Source: Nocardia puris
GTDB taxonomy: Bacteria > Actinomycetota > Actinomycetes > Mycobacteriales > Mycobacteriaceae
Assembly: GCF_003315035.1 (NCBI RefSeq)
Contig: NZ_QNRE01000014.1
Location: 62,001 to 126,000 of the forward strand
Direction: 5' to 3'
DNA length: 64,000 nt
A program made the translations under genes and the position numbers. The notes beneath the pieces were generated by a model. It was not told the DNA's origin and did no database searches. It saw only the letters and a program-made list of their open reading frames with translations. Positions 44,074 to 54,294 of the stretch are shown here, piece after piece; position 1 is the stretch's first letter, and each line of letters starts with the position of its first letter.

Positions 44074-45027
44074 GTGACCAAGGATCTGACCCAGCTGGAA
44101 ATCCTGACCGAACTCGAACCGGTGGCCGAACAGAACCTGAACCGGCACCTGTCGATGGCCAAGGACTGGCACCCGCACGACTACGTGCCGTGGGACCAGG
44201 GCCGCAACTTCGCGGCGCTCGGCGGCATCGACTGGGACCCCGAACAGTCCCGCCTGAGCGAGGTCGCCAAGGCGGCCATGATCACCAACCTGCTCACCGA
44301 GGACAATCTCCCCTCCTACCACCGCGAGATCGCGCAGAACTTCTCCCTGGACGGCGCGTGGGGCACCTGGGTGGGCCGCTGGACGGCCGAGGAGAACCGA
44401 CACGGCATCGTGATGCGCGACTACCTGGTGGTGACGCGGGGCGTGGACCCGGTCGCGCTGGAGCAGGCGCGGATGATCCACATGACCAACGGCGCGCACG
44501 CGCCGCAGGATTGGGGCGGGTTCCTGGTCAACGTCGCGTACGTGACGTTCCAGGAGCTGGCCACCCGGGTGAGCCACCGCAACACCGGCAAGGTGTGCCA
44601 GGACCCGATCGCCGACCGCATGCTCCAGCGCGTCGCGGCCGACGAGAACCTGCACATGATCTTCTACCGCAACCTGTGCGGCGCGGCGCTGGACCTGGTG
44701 CCCGACCAGGCGATGACGGCGCTGACCAGCGTGCTCACCAATTTCGTCATGCCCGGCCACGGGATGCCGAACTTCCGGCGCAACGGTGTGCTGATGGCCA
44801 AGCACGGCATCTACGACCTGCGCCAGCACCTGGAGGAAGTGGTCAACCCGGTGCTCAAGAAGTGGAACGTCTTCGACCGCAACGACTTCGGGCCGCGCGG
44901 GGAGAAGGCACGCGAGGAGCTCGCCGCGTTCGTCGAGAAGCTCGGCCAGGACGTGGTGAAGTTCGAGGAACAGCGCGACCGCATGTTCGCCAGGGAGGCG
45001 GCACGGGGCAAGCTCCAGCCGGTGTGA
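44074..45027 (+). CDS. Acyl-ACP desaturase, ferritin-like diiron enzyme
   Basis: The 317-residue protein has the diiron acyl-ACP desaturase pattern, with the two iron-ligand motifs EENRHG near residue 108 and DENLHM near residue 190, and an upstream helix with LPSYHREIAQ that provides another ligand. It would introduce a cis double bond into ACP-bound fatty acids, as DesA1/DesA2 do in mycobacteria. The GTG at 44074 was preferred over one at 44050 because GGAGG lies seven bases before it. It is inserted between the PH-protein and birA genes relative to the mycobacterial order. Confidence 0.9.
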   Translation: MTKDLTQLEILTELEPVAEQNLNRHLSMAKDWHPHDYVPWDQGRNFAALGGIDWDPEQSRLSEVAKAAMITNLLTEDNLPSYHREIAQNFSLDGAWGTWVGRWTAEENRHGIVMRDYLVVTRGVDPVALEQARMIHMTNGAHAPQDWGGFLVNVAYVTFQELATRVSHRNTGKVCQDPIADRMLQRVAADENLHMIFYRNLCGAALDLVPDQAMTALTSVLTNFVMPGHGMPNFRRNGVLMAKHGIYDLRQHLEEVVNPVLKKWNVFDRNDFGPRGEKAREELAAFVEKLGQDVVKFEEQRDRMFAREAARGKLQPV

Positions 45028-45078
45028 GCCGAATTCCGTTGGGGCGGTGGTGAATCGCGAGGTTCACCGCCGCGCCGC

Positions 45079-45900
45079 TCAGTACCCCGCGCGCAGGTGG
45101 GTGACGTCGCCCGCCGATACCGCTTCGCCGTCGATCAGCAGGCGGCCCGCGGCGTCCACATCCGCGGCGACGCCGGTGAGTTCGCGTCCGCCAGGCAGTT
45201 CCGCGCGGACCTCCTTGCCGAGGGTGGCGCAGCGGGCGCGGTAGGCGGCGGCGAGATCGGCGGTGTCCCAGGCGACCTCGCGCCAGGCGGTGAAGCGGCG
45301 GGCGAATTCGGTGAGCAGGGCCAGGGCCAGGCGGGTGCGGTCGGTATCGGTCGCACCGGCCAGCGCGAGCGAAGTGGCGTGCGGGACAGGCAGTTCCGGC
45401 TCGGTGAGGCTCACGTTCACGCCGATGCCCGCCACCACGGCGGGCACCCCGTCGGCCGCGCCGACCTCGGCGAGAATGCCCGCCACCTTGCGATCGCCGA
45501 TCAGCACGTCGTTCGGCCACTTCAGGGCGGCGTCCACGCCGGCGGCGGTGCGCAGCGCGTCGACGGCGGCGACGCCGGTGAGCAGCGGCAGCCAGCCCAG
45601 GGCCGCCGGGTCGATACCGGGCAGCCGCACCAGCACCGACAGCGCGATCTGCGCGCGCGGCGGGCTCACCCAGGTGCGCGCGTGCCGCCCGCGTCCGGCC
45701 TCCTGGGTCTCGGCGATCAGCGCCCGGTGGTCGGCGTCGGCGTCGCCGGCCAGCGCGAGCAGGTCGGCGTTGGTGGACCCGGTGGACTCCACCACGTCCA
45801 CCCGCGAGAAGAACGCGAGTTCCGGCGACTCGCCCGGCGCGCGCCGCAGGCGATCGGCGTCCAGCGGCGACCGGTCGGGGGCATCAGTCGAAGGCGTCAC
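45079..45900 (-). CDS. birA: Biotin-[acetyl-CoA carboxylase] ligase
   Basis: The 273-residue protein has the catalytic signature GRGRHARTWVSP near residue 70, KWPNDVLIGDRKVAGIL in the middle, and a small C-terminal domain. It lacks an N-terminal helix-turn-helix, so it is a class I enzyme without repressor function. It activates biotin to biotinyl-AMP and attaches it to AccA3 (Lys566). The GTG start is used. Its position next to accD5 matches mycobacteria. Confidence 0.93.
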   Translation of the reverse strand: MTPSTDAPDRSPLDADRLRRAPGESPELAFFSRVDVVESTGSTNADLLALAGDADADHRALIAETQEAGRGRHARTWVSPPRAQIALSVLVRLPGIDPAALGWLPLLTGVAAVDALRTAAGVDAALKWPNDVLIGDRKVAGILAEVGAADGVPAVVAGIGVNVSLTEPELPVPHATSLALAGATDTDRTRLALALLTEFARRFTAWREVAWDTADLAAAYRARCATLGKEVRAELPGGRELTGVAADVDAAGRLLIDGEAVSAGDVTHLRAGY

Positions 45901-45942
45901 AGTCGTGCACGCTACTCGCCCGCATCGCCCGCGCGGGGCAGG

Positions 45943-46197
45943 TCAGCCCGCCAGGTCGTAGGTGTCCGGCCGGTCGGGCGCCGCGACGACCACGGTCACC
46001 ACCACTGCGTGCCCGGACGCGAACGGGGCCGCGCCGGACAGCGTCATGCTGCCCGGCGCGGCCCCCTCCGCCACACCGTCGCCCCGGTCCGCGTCGGTCT
46101 CGGGATCGAGGATGGTCGGTTCGGGATCGGTGATCCGCCACCGGGTCCACGAGGCCGCCGCGGCGTGCTCGTGCACCCGTCTGCTCCACTCCCACAT
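45943..46197 (-). CDS. Small conserved-type hypothetical protein (84 aa)
   Basis: The 84-residue protein begins MWEWSRRVHEHAAAASWTRW and ends in a hydrophobic strand-like region (AVVVTVVVAAPDRPDTYDL). Codon usage is typical and GGGGAG precedes the ATG by about ten bases. I do not recognise the family. It lies upstream of birA on the same strand, 42 bases away, and may be co-transcribed with it. Confidence 0.6.
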   Translation of the reverse strand: MWEWSRRVHEHAAAASWTRWRITDPEPTILDPETDADRGDGVAEGAAPGSMTLSGAAPFASGHAVVVTVVVAAPDRPDTYDLAG

Positions 46198-46394
46198 CAG
46201 CCCAGCTCCCCCTGCCTTTCAAGCCGAAAAACGAACGCACTCAGGCTAAGTGGGCGGGGGGCTCCGGCGATACCGATTTTTCGCGCGCCGGCCCGGGTCA
46301 CGGCTTGTGACAAAGCACCGAATCCGGTGGCCGACCTGGGCTTTTCTACTCATCGGTAGCCCGGGCGCGGTTCCGGAAGAGCACTGGTACTGGT

Positions 46395-46400
46395 TACACT
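46395..46400 (+). promoter_or_regulatory. -10 element of accD5, leaderless
   Basis: TACACT ends seven bases before the ATG at 46408. There is no Shine-Dalgarno sequence. The match to the GtrA promoter (40753-40758) supports a shared leaderless promoter type. Confidence 0.55.
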
Positions 46401-46407
46401 CCGAGCC

Positions 46408-48048
<1,641 letters not shown>

Positions 48049-48185
48049 ATCAGCGATACCCTCGGTAAGCCGCGCACACTGGTTGCTGAGAGGCAATGAG
48101 TGGATCCGAGGATGACCATCGCGTCATCCCACCCATCGGGTGAACACACAGCCGCCCGATCGAGCTAGAGGAAGGATCTGGCACT

Positions 48186-48518
48186 GTGACGACCGTGGCA
48201 GATGAAGACGTGTTGACCGCCGCCGAGTTGGATCTCACGGTCGAGGAGATCGCCGACGAGGTCGAGGTCGAGGCGCCGAACGCCGTGCAGGCCACCCCGG
48301 CCGCCGAGCCGGACGGACAGCCGTTCCTCCGCATCGAGAAGGGCGCGCCGAACGACCTCGAACTCGCTGCCCTGGTGTGCGTTTTCAGCGCGGCGGGCCA
48401 GGATGCGCCCCCCGCGCCCACCGGCCCCGCCGACGCGTGGGGCAGGCCCACCCTGATGCACCGCGGCAGCTCGCCGTTCTCGCCGTACGCCTTCCCGCAA
48501 CTGTCGCACCTTCGGTGA
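48186..48518 (+). CDS. accE: Acyl-CoA carboxylase epsilon subunit
   Basis: The 110-residue protein has an acidic, Glu/Asp-rich N-terminus and a conserved C-terminal module FLRIEKGAPNDLELAALVCV, then WGRPTLMHRG, typical of the AccE/AccE5 epsilon subunit. It binds AccD5 and stabilises the carboxylase. The GTG start has AAGGA about ten bases upstream. It ends in a four-base overlap with maf (GTGA). Confidence 0.9.
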   Translation: MTTVADEDVLTAAELDLTVEEIADEVEVEAPNAVQATPAAEPDGQPFLRIEKGAPNDLELAALVCVFSAAGQDAPPAPTGPADAWGRPTLMHRGSSPFSPYAFPQLSHLR

Positions 48519-49153
48519 CGTCCACGCTGATCCTGGCGTCCGCGTCGCCCGCCCGCCGGGAGGTGCTCCGCTCGGCGGGCATCGACCCGGTGGTCCGGGT
48601 GTCGGACGTGGACGAGGACGCCGTGGCCGCCGCGCTGCCCGCGGACTCCGGCCCGCAGACCGTCGTGGTGGAGCTGGCCAAGGCCAAAGCCGCCGCGGTG
48701 GCGGCGGCCGTTCCCGACTACGACGCCGATTGCGTTGTGGTGGGATGCGATTCGATGCTGCTGGTGGACGGCGAACTCCAGGGCAAACCGCACACCGCCG
48801 AGGTGGCGCGCGCTCGCTGGACCGACATGGCCGGTCGCAGCGCCGATCTCATCACCGGTCACTGCGTGCTGCGGTTGCGCGACGGCGCGGTGGTCGCGCA
48901 GGCCGTCGATTGCAGTTCCACCACCGTGCATTTCGCCAAGCCCGCGGCCGACGAGCTGGACGCCTACATCGCCACCGGCGAGCCGTTGCAGGTGGCGGGC
49001 GCGTTCACCCTGGACGGGCTGGGCGGCTGGTTCGTCGACCGGATCGAGGGCGACCCGTCCAGCGTCATCGGGATCGGGCTACCACTGCTGCGCAGGCTGC
49101 TCGAAGACGTTGGGGTCGGTATTGCGCAGCTGTGGCGGCACACGGCCTCCTAG
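48515..49153 (+). CDS. maf: Maf-like nucleotide pyrophosphatase
   Basis: The 212-residue protein has the Maf start LILASASPARREVLRSAG, GCDSMLLVDGEL in the middle, and GAFTLDGLGGWFVDRIEGDPS. Such proteins hydrolyse modified nucleoside triphosphates (house-cleaning). The GTG start overlaps the accE stop. Its 3' end overlaps the convergent regulator gene by 75 bases. Confidence 0.93.
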   Translation: MTSTLILASASPARREVLRSAGIDPVVRVSDVDEDAVAAALPADSGPQTVVVELAKAKAAAVAAAVPDYDADCVVVGCDSMLLVDGELQGKPHTAEVARARWTDMAGRSADLITGHCVLRLRDGAVVAQAVDCSSTTVHFAKPAADELDAYIATGEPLQVAGAFTLDGLGGWFVDRIEGDPSSVIGIGLPLLRRLLEDVGVGIAQLWRHTAS

Positions 49154-49858
49154 CGGCGGCGTGCGGGGCGGCTCGGCGGACGGGTCGGCGCCCACCGGCA
49201 CCGCGGCGCGCTCGTCCTGATCGCCGCAGCCGGTCGATTCCAGCCGCGCCAGGCACAGTTCCGGCTCCACGAACGGCAGCAGCCGCACCGACACGCCCTG
49301 GGCGCCGCAGCGCTCCAGCGCTTCCCTCATGAGTCCCAGGTGCACCCCGCACACCACGTCGGAGTGCGTGCGGGCCAGCTCGCGCAGCGGACAGGCGGTC
49401 ATCCGGATGAGCACACTGCGCTCGTCGTCGGCGGCCGGATCGCGTTCGGGCGCGAACCCGAGCTCCGAGAGCACCGTCACGGTGACGTCTTTCGCGTCCT
49501 CCAGCGTCTCGGCGGGGTGGTCACCCACATCGAGTTTGCCGCCCCACGCACGGCCCGCCGCGATGCCCGCCTCCTGGCGGTGGCGCGGGTCGGGGCCGAG
49601 CTGATCGGCGAGCACCTGCGCGAGTTCCTGGTAGCCGACCGATCGCTGCACCGCGCTGTAACCGATGCGCGGCCTGCCGCGCCCGCGGGGCGGCTGCTGG
49701 AATTGGCGGACCAGGGATTCTTTGGTGAGAACATCCAGGTGGAAACGGACCGTGGTGACGTGCTGTCCGGTGATCCTGGCCAGCTCCTGCGCGTCGAGAG
49801 GTTCGCTTGCGCCACGTAGGATCGCGAGCAGTCGCCGCCGCGGCCAAGAATCGGACAT
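49079..49858 (-). CDS. Helix-turn-helix regulator with a cysteine cluster, overlapping maf
   Basis: The 259-residue protein has an N-terminal winged helix (LARITGQHVTTVRFHLDVLT, about residues 26-45), GRGRPRIGYS as a wing, and a C-terminal domain with Cys156, Cys170, Cys184, Cys202 and Cys211. The order CPL, then VCGVH, then later Cys resembles the SufR-type Fe-S-sensing regulators, so metal or Fe-S binding is possible. The last 25 codons lie antisense to the end of maf. It diverges from sseA. Confidence 0.8.
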   Translation of the reverse strand: MSDSWPRRRLLAILRGASEPLDAQELARITGQHVTTVRFHLDVLTKESLVRQFQQPPRGRGRPRIGYSAVQRSVGYQELAQVLADQLGPDPRHRQEAGIAAGRAWGGKLDVGDHPAETLEDAKDVTVTVLSELGFAPERDPAADDERSVLIRMTACPLRELARTHSDVVCGVHLGLMREALERCGAQGVSVRLLPFVEPELCLARLESTGCGDQDERAAVPVGADPSAEPPRTPPLGGRVPPQLRNTDPNVFEQPAQQW

Positions 49859-50025
49859 AGCTCACCCCTCCTCCCGGGAGACTTTATCGGATGAGGGTGC
49901 GATTTATTCGCCCATTCAGCCGATTCGTGATCTGACACCAGTTTCACAAACGCCCCACATTTACCATCTCCTGTGAGACCCGAACCGCCGTTACCACCGA
50001 CCACCTCGTGTGAAGGACCCGAATC

Positions 50026-50940
50026 GTGCCCGTAGCCCCGGACTCTCATCCCTCCTTCGGTGCGTACGCGCATCCTCACCGACTGGTAACCACGGAGTGG
50101 CTGTCGGCAAACATCGGCGCGCCGGGACTGCGGATCGTCGAGGCCGACGAGGACAGCCAGTTATACGACATCGGACATGTGCCCGGCGCGGTCAAGATCG
50201 ACTGGCGAGGTGATCTGAACGATCCGGTCACGCGTGACTATATCGACGGCGCGCGTTTCACCGAACTCATGCGCGCGAAAGGCATCTCCCGCGACGACAC
50301 GGTGGTGATCTACGGCGATCGCGGCAACGCGCAAGCGGCGCACACGCTGTGGCTGTTCACCCTCTTCGGGCACGAGGACGTGCGGTTGCTCGACGGCGGC
50401 CGCGACGTGTGGATCTCCGAGGAGCGCGACACCGTCTTCGACACCCCCGACCTCCCGCTCAGCGACTACCCCACGGTGCGCCGCGACGACGAGATCGCCC
50501 GCGCGTTCCGCGACGACGTGCTGTCCCATCTCGGCAAGCCCCTGCTGGACGTGCGCTCCGCCGAGGAGTACTCCGGCGAGACCAGCCCGAAGCCGGACAA
50601 CCCCGAGGACGCGGCCCTGCGCGGCGGCCACATCCCCACCGCGCTGAACATCCCCTGGGACCGAGCGTTGGCCTCCGACAAGCGTTTCCGCTCGCGCGCG
50701 GAACTGGACGAGCTCTACGGCGCGCTGAACGGCGCCGAGGATCTGGTGGTGTACAGCCGGGTCGGCGAGCGGTCCAGCCACACTTGGTTCGTGCTGACGT
50801 ACCTGCTCGGCTACCCCTCGGTGCGCAATTACGACGGGTCGTGGACCGAATGGGGCAACTCGGTGCGTATGCCGATCGTCAGGGGGGATGAACCGGGTGA
50901 GGCGCCTTCCGGAGCGGGCCGCAAACAGCGCGCCAGGTAG
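50026..50940 (+). CDS. sseA: SseA-like thiosulfate sulfurtransferase with the catalytic Cys replaced by Ser
   Basis: The 304-residue protein aligns well, from memory, with mycobacterial SseA: PSFGAYAHPHRLVTTEWLS at the start and SYGDGSWTEWG-like NYDGSWTEWGNSVRMPI at the end. The active-site loop, CRIGERSSHTWF in mycobacteria, here reads SRVGERSSHTWF, with Ser244 encoded by AGC at 50755-50757. The N-terminal domain also lacks a cysteine in its pseudo-site (GDRGNAQAAH). It is therefore unlikely to transfer sulfur. The rest is well conserved, so a non-catalytic role is possible. The GTG has GAAGGA nine bases upstream. Confidence 0.88.
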   Translation: MPVAPDSHPSFGAYAHPHRLVTTEWLSANIGAPGLRIVEADEDSQLYDIGHVPGAVKIDWRGDLNDPVTRDYIDGARFTELMRAKGISRDDTVVIYGDRGNAQAAHTLWLFTLFGHEDVRLLDGGRDVWISEERDTVFDTPDLPLSDYPTVRRDDEIARAFRDDVLSHLGKPLLDVRSAEEYSGETSPKPDNPEDAALRGGHIPTALNIPWDRALASDKRFRSRAELDELYGALNGAEDLVVYSRVGERSSHTWFVLTYLLGYPSVRNYDGSWTEWGNSVRMPIVRGDEPGEAPSGAGRKQRAR

Positions 50941-51182
50941 CACGTTCGGCACCGGATGTGCGGGAGTGTGATCCACGACCTACTGTCGAGTAGGGCTATC
51001 CGAGTTCGGCGTCTGTTGGCAGACTGCCTACACTCGCCCGAGTCGCAGATTTGCGTCGTGGAGACGCGTCGTAGATTTGTGGAACGGGCGCGGAGCCTGT
51101 GCGGCGCGCCGCCCCTCACCGGGGACCGGGCCGTGCAGCCCCATCCCGCGAAGCGACCAGAAGATTGCAATCAGGAGGCTCA

Positions 51183-52985
51183 GTGCCCAGCCATGCCAGC
51201 GCGCGGATCACGAAGGTACTCGTAGCTAACCGAGGCGAGATCGCCGTGCGCGTGATCAGGGCGGCCAAGGACGCGGGGATCGCCAGTGTCGCGGTCTACG
51301 CCGAGCCCGACGCCGACGCCCCGTTCGTCAAGCTCGCCGACGAGGCGTTCGCCCTCGGTGGCCAGACCTCCGCCGAGTCCTACCTCGTGTTCGACAAGAT
51401 CCTCGACGCCGCCGCCAAGTCGGGCGCCGACGCGATCCACCCCGGCTACGGCTTCCTGTCCGAGAACGCCGACTTCGCCCAGGCCGTCCTCGACGCCGGG
51501 CTGATCTGGATCGGCCCCTCGCCGCAGTCCATCCGCGACCTCGGCGACAAGGTCACCGCCCGCCACATCGCCGAGCGCGCGAACGCGCCGATGGCCGCGG
51601 GCACCAAGGACCCCGTGAAGAACGCCGACGAGGTCGTCGCGTTCGCCGAGCAGTACGGCGTGCCGGTGGCCATCAAGGCCGCGTTCGGCGGCGGTGGGCG
51701 CGGCATGAAGGTGGCCCACACCATCGAGGAGATCCCCGAACTGTTCGAGTCGGCCACCCGCGAGGCGGTCGCGGCGTTCGGGCGCGGCGAATGCTTCGTC
51801 GAGCAGTACCTGGACAAGGCCCGCCACGTCGAGGCCCAGGTCATCGCCGACAAGCACGGCAACGTCGTGGTCGCGGGCACCCGCGACTGCTCGCTGCAGC
51901 GCCGCTTCCAGAAGCTCGTCGAGGAGGCCCCGGCGCCGTTCCTGTCCGACGAGGTGCGCTCGAAGATCCACGAGTCGGCCAAGCGCATCTGCCGCGAGGC
52001 GGGCTACTACGGCGCGGGCACCGTCGAGTACCTGGTGCAGGGCGAGACCGTGTCGTTCCTCGAGGTGAACACCCGCCTGCAGGTGGAGCACCCCGTCACC
52101 GAGGAGACCGCGGGCATCGACCTGGTGCGCCAGCAGTTCCGCATCGCCGAGGGCCACGAGCTGTCCATCAAGGAGGACCCCACCCCGCGCGGTCACTCCT
52201 TCGAGTTCCGCATCAACGGCGAGGACGCCGGCCGCGGCTTCCTGCCCGCCCCCGGCCCGGTCACGGTGTACAAGGAGCCGACCGGCCCCGGCGTGCGCGT
52301 GGACTCCGGCGTGGTGCAGGGCAGCGTGATCGGCGGGCAGTTCGACTCCATGCTGGCCAAGCTGATCGTCACCGGCGAGAACCGCACCCAGGCGCTGGAG
52401 CGGGCGCGCCGCGCGCTGGCCGAGTACGAGGTCGACGGCCTGGCCACCGTCATCCCGTTCCACCGGGCGATCGTCGAGGACCCCGCCTTTATCGGCGACG
52501 GTGAGAAGTTCGACGTCTACACCAAGTGGATCGAGACCGAGTGGAAGAACACCGTCGAGCCGTACGCGGGCGCGGGCGCCCCGGCCGAGGACGACGAGGA
52601 GGATCTGCCCCGGCAGAAGGTCGTCGTCGAGGTCGGCGGCCGCCGCGTCGAGGTGTCGCTGCCCGGCAACTTCTCCGTCGGCTCCGGCGGTGGCGCCGCG
52701 GCGGGCGCGGGTGTGATCCGCAAGAAGCCCAAGCCGCGCAAGCGTGGCGGCGCGGGCGGCGGCGCGGCCTCCGGTGACGCCGTCACCGCGCCCATGCAGG
52801 GCACGGTCGTGAAGGTCGCCGTCGAGGAGGGTCAGTCCGTCGAGGCGGGCGACCTCATCGTGGTGCTCGAGGCCATGAAGATGGAGAACCCCGTCAACGC
52901 GCACAAGTCGGGCGTGGTGACCGGGCTCGCCGTGGAGGCGGGCGCCGCCATCACCCAGGGCACGGTGCTGGCCGAGATCAAGTAG
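51183..52985 (+). CDS. accA3: Acyl-CoA carboxylase alpha subunit (biotin carboxylase + BCCP)
   Basis: The 600-residue protein has an N-terminal biotin carboxylase (KVLVANRGEIAVRVIRAAK, the ATP-binding loop FGGGGRGMKV, and EVNTRLQVEHPVTEE). A Gly/Ala/Lys-rich linker leads to a C-terminal biotin carboxyl carrier domain with EAMKMEN, whose Lys566 is biotinylated. It is the alpha subunit shared by several AccD partners. The GTG at 51183 has AGGAGG upstream. A strong terminator follows the stop. Confidence 0.96.
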   Translation: MPSHASARITKVLVANRGEIAVRVIRAAKDAGIASVAVYAEPDADAPFVKLADEAFALGGQTSAESYLVFDKILDAAAKSGADAIHPGYGFLSENADFAQAVLDAGLIWIGPSPQSIRDLGDKVTARHIAERANAPMAAGTKDPVKNADEVVAFAEQYGVPVAIKAAFGGGGRGMKVAHTIEEIPELFESATREAVAAFGRGECFVEQYLDKARHVEAQVIADKHGNVVVAGTRDCSLQRRFQKLVEEAPAPFLSDEVRSKIHESAKRICREAGYYGAGTVEYLVQGETVSFLEVNTRLQVEHPVTEETAGIDLVRQQFRIAEGHELSIKEDPTPRGHSFEFRINGEDAGRGFLPAPGPVTVYKEPTGPGVRVDSGVVQGSVIGGQFDSMLAKLIVTGENRTQALERARRALAEYEVDGLATVIPFHRAIVEDPAFIGDGEKFDVYTKWIETEWKNTVEPYAGAGAPAEDDEEDLPRQKVVVEVGGRRVEVSLPGNFSVGSGGGAAAGAGVIRKKPKPRKRGGAGGGAASGDAVTAPMQGTVVKVAVEEGQSVEAGDLIVVLEAMKMENPVNAHKSGVVTGLAVEAGAAITQGTVLAEIK

Positions 52986-53005
52986 ATCGGCCGGCACCGA
53001 CGAGG

Positions 53006-53045
53006 GCGGGCACGGACAACGAGGTCCGCGCCCGCTCCTATTTTT
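53006..53045 (+). terminator. Intrinsic terminator of accA3
   Basis: A 12-bp stem with one mismatch (GCGGGCACGGAC against GTCCGCGCCCGC), a six-base loop and a trailing TCCTATTTTT run form a classical Rho-independent terminator 20 bases after the accA3 stop. The run of five T is uncommon in this genome. Confidence 0.88.
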
Positions 53046-53331
53046 GTGGGGGGCCGTGCCGACCGTCCGGTCCGAACGCACGGCAGGCGCGAACAAGCCG
53101 ACTTCTCCGCTCGGTGTGACAGGCGTTGCGCCGACACCCGGGGCTGCCATAACACCGCCGATTCGGGCAACAAGCCCGCGCTCTAGGCGGCCATAGCGCG
53201 GATGCCCAGAGCGGCGGCTCGCATGTATCCGAGTCGCCCAGTCTGCCCCGTCGAGGTGACCGCAGAGGCCGACGGTGGAGGGGCGACGCGGCGCCCACCG
53301 ATCACGGCATGCCCCGGCTCCTCGGCCGACG
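53046..53331. other. Gene-free gap between the accA3 terminator and the patatin gene
   Basis: This stretch holds no gene that I can support; open frames are short and without motifs. In mycobacteria the sigF-rsbW-usfY region lies between accA3 and lat, but I see no trace of it here. Confidence 0.45.
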
Positions 53332-53337
53332 TATCGT
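53332..53337 (+). promoter_or_regulatory. -10 element of the patatin gene, leaderless
   Basis: TATCGT ends six bases before the GTG at 53344, with no ribosome binding site between. This fits transcription starting at the start codon. Confidence 0.55.
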
Positions 53338-53343
53338 GGTCGG

Positions 53344-54282
53344 GTGACCAGTCCTACTGCCGCCGAGGTCATCCGCGCTCGCGCCGCGTCCGGGTCGCGC
53401 GACGACGGGCATCGGCTGATGCTCGTGATCGAAGGCGGCGGCAGTCGCGGGGTGTACTCCAGCGGGATGGTGCAGGGCCTCGAGGAGCTGGGGCTTTCCG
53501 GGGTGTTCGACGCCGTGTACGGCACGTCGGCGGGGGCGATCAACGGGGCGTGGCTGCTGTGCGGGCGCGCTGTGCCGGGCATGCGGTCCTGGTCGAATCC
53601 GGACATCATGCGGCGGGTGATCGATCCGGCGCGGCTGATGCGGGGCGGGGCCGCCTTCGACGTGCGCTATCTCGTGCACCGCGTCTACGACGGGCTCGAG
53701 CCGATGGACTTCCCCGCGATCCTGGACAACCCCACCACCCTGCACCCCATCGGCACCGACGTGCGCACCGGGAACGCCATCGACCTGCGCCCGCACATCT
53801 ACGACAAGCGCAGCCTGATGCGCGCGCTGCGGGCCAGTGCCAACCTGCCGATCCTGGCGGGCGGGCCGATTGCCCTCGACGGCGTGCTCTACTTCGACGG
53901 CGGCATCGCCGAACCGATCCCCATCCACAGCGCCGTCCGCGCCGGCGCCACCCACTGCCTGGTGCTGCGCACCCGCCGCGCGGGCGAACCGCGCCCGCCC
54001 GCCTCCCGCCTGCACTCGGTGGTCGGCGGCAACTACCTGCGTCTGCGCGCCCCCGGCGCCTACCGCGCCTGGCTGCGCCGCCCCGAACAGGAAGCGGCCG
54101 AGGAGCGCCTGCTGGCCGACCTCGGCGACGCCGCCCTCCAGATCCACCCGCCCGCCGACTCCCCCACCGTCGACGGCACGGCCCGCGACACCGCCCTGCT
54201 CACCACGGCGCTCCACCACGGCCGCCGAGCCGTCCACGACGCGTTGGGCGCGCTGGTCGCGGGCGCCGACTCGTCGTCCTGA
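53344..54282 (+). CDS. Patatin-like phospholipase
   Basis: The 312-residue protein has the patatin core: the anion hole EGGGSRG near residue 30, the nucleophile elbow YGTSAGAIN near residue 60, and the Asp of the dyad in FDGGIAEPIP. It would deacylate phospholipids or other lipids. The last 60 residues are rich in Arg/Ala. The SnoaL-like gene on the other strand has no stop codon, so an antisense frame stays open across this whole gene. The GTG at 53344 follows a leaderless-type promoter. Confidence 0.9.
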   Translation: MTSPTAAEVIRARAASGSRDDGHRLMLVIEGGGSRGVYSSGMVQGLEELGLSGVFDAVYGTSAGAINGAWLLCGRAVPGMRSWSNPDIMRRVIDPARLMRGGAAFDVRYLVHRVYDGLEPMDFPAILDNPTTLHPIGTDVRTGNAIDLRPHIYDKRSLMRALRASANLPILAGGPIALDGVLYFDGGIAEPIPIHSAVRAGATHCLVLRTRRAGEPRPPASRLHSVVGGNYLRLRAPGAYRAWLRRPEQEAAEERLLADLGDAALQIHPPADSPTVDGTARDTALLTTALHHGRRAVHDALGALVAGADSSS

Positions 54283-54294
54283 TCGGCCGGTTCC

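Noticed and set aside
51180..53609. An 809-codon open frame antisense to accA3
   Set aside because: It mirrors the codon bias of accA3 and has no motif; a shadow frame.
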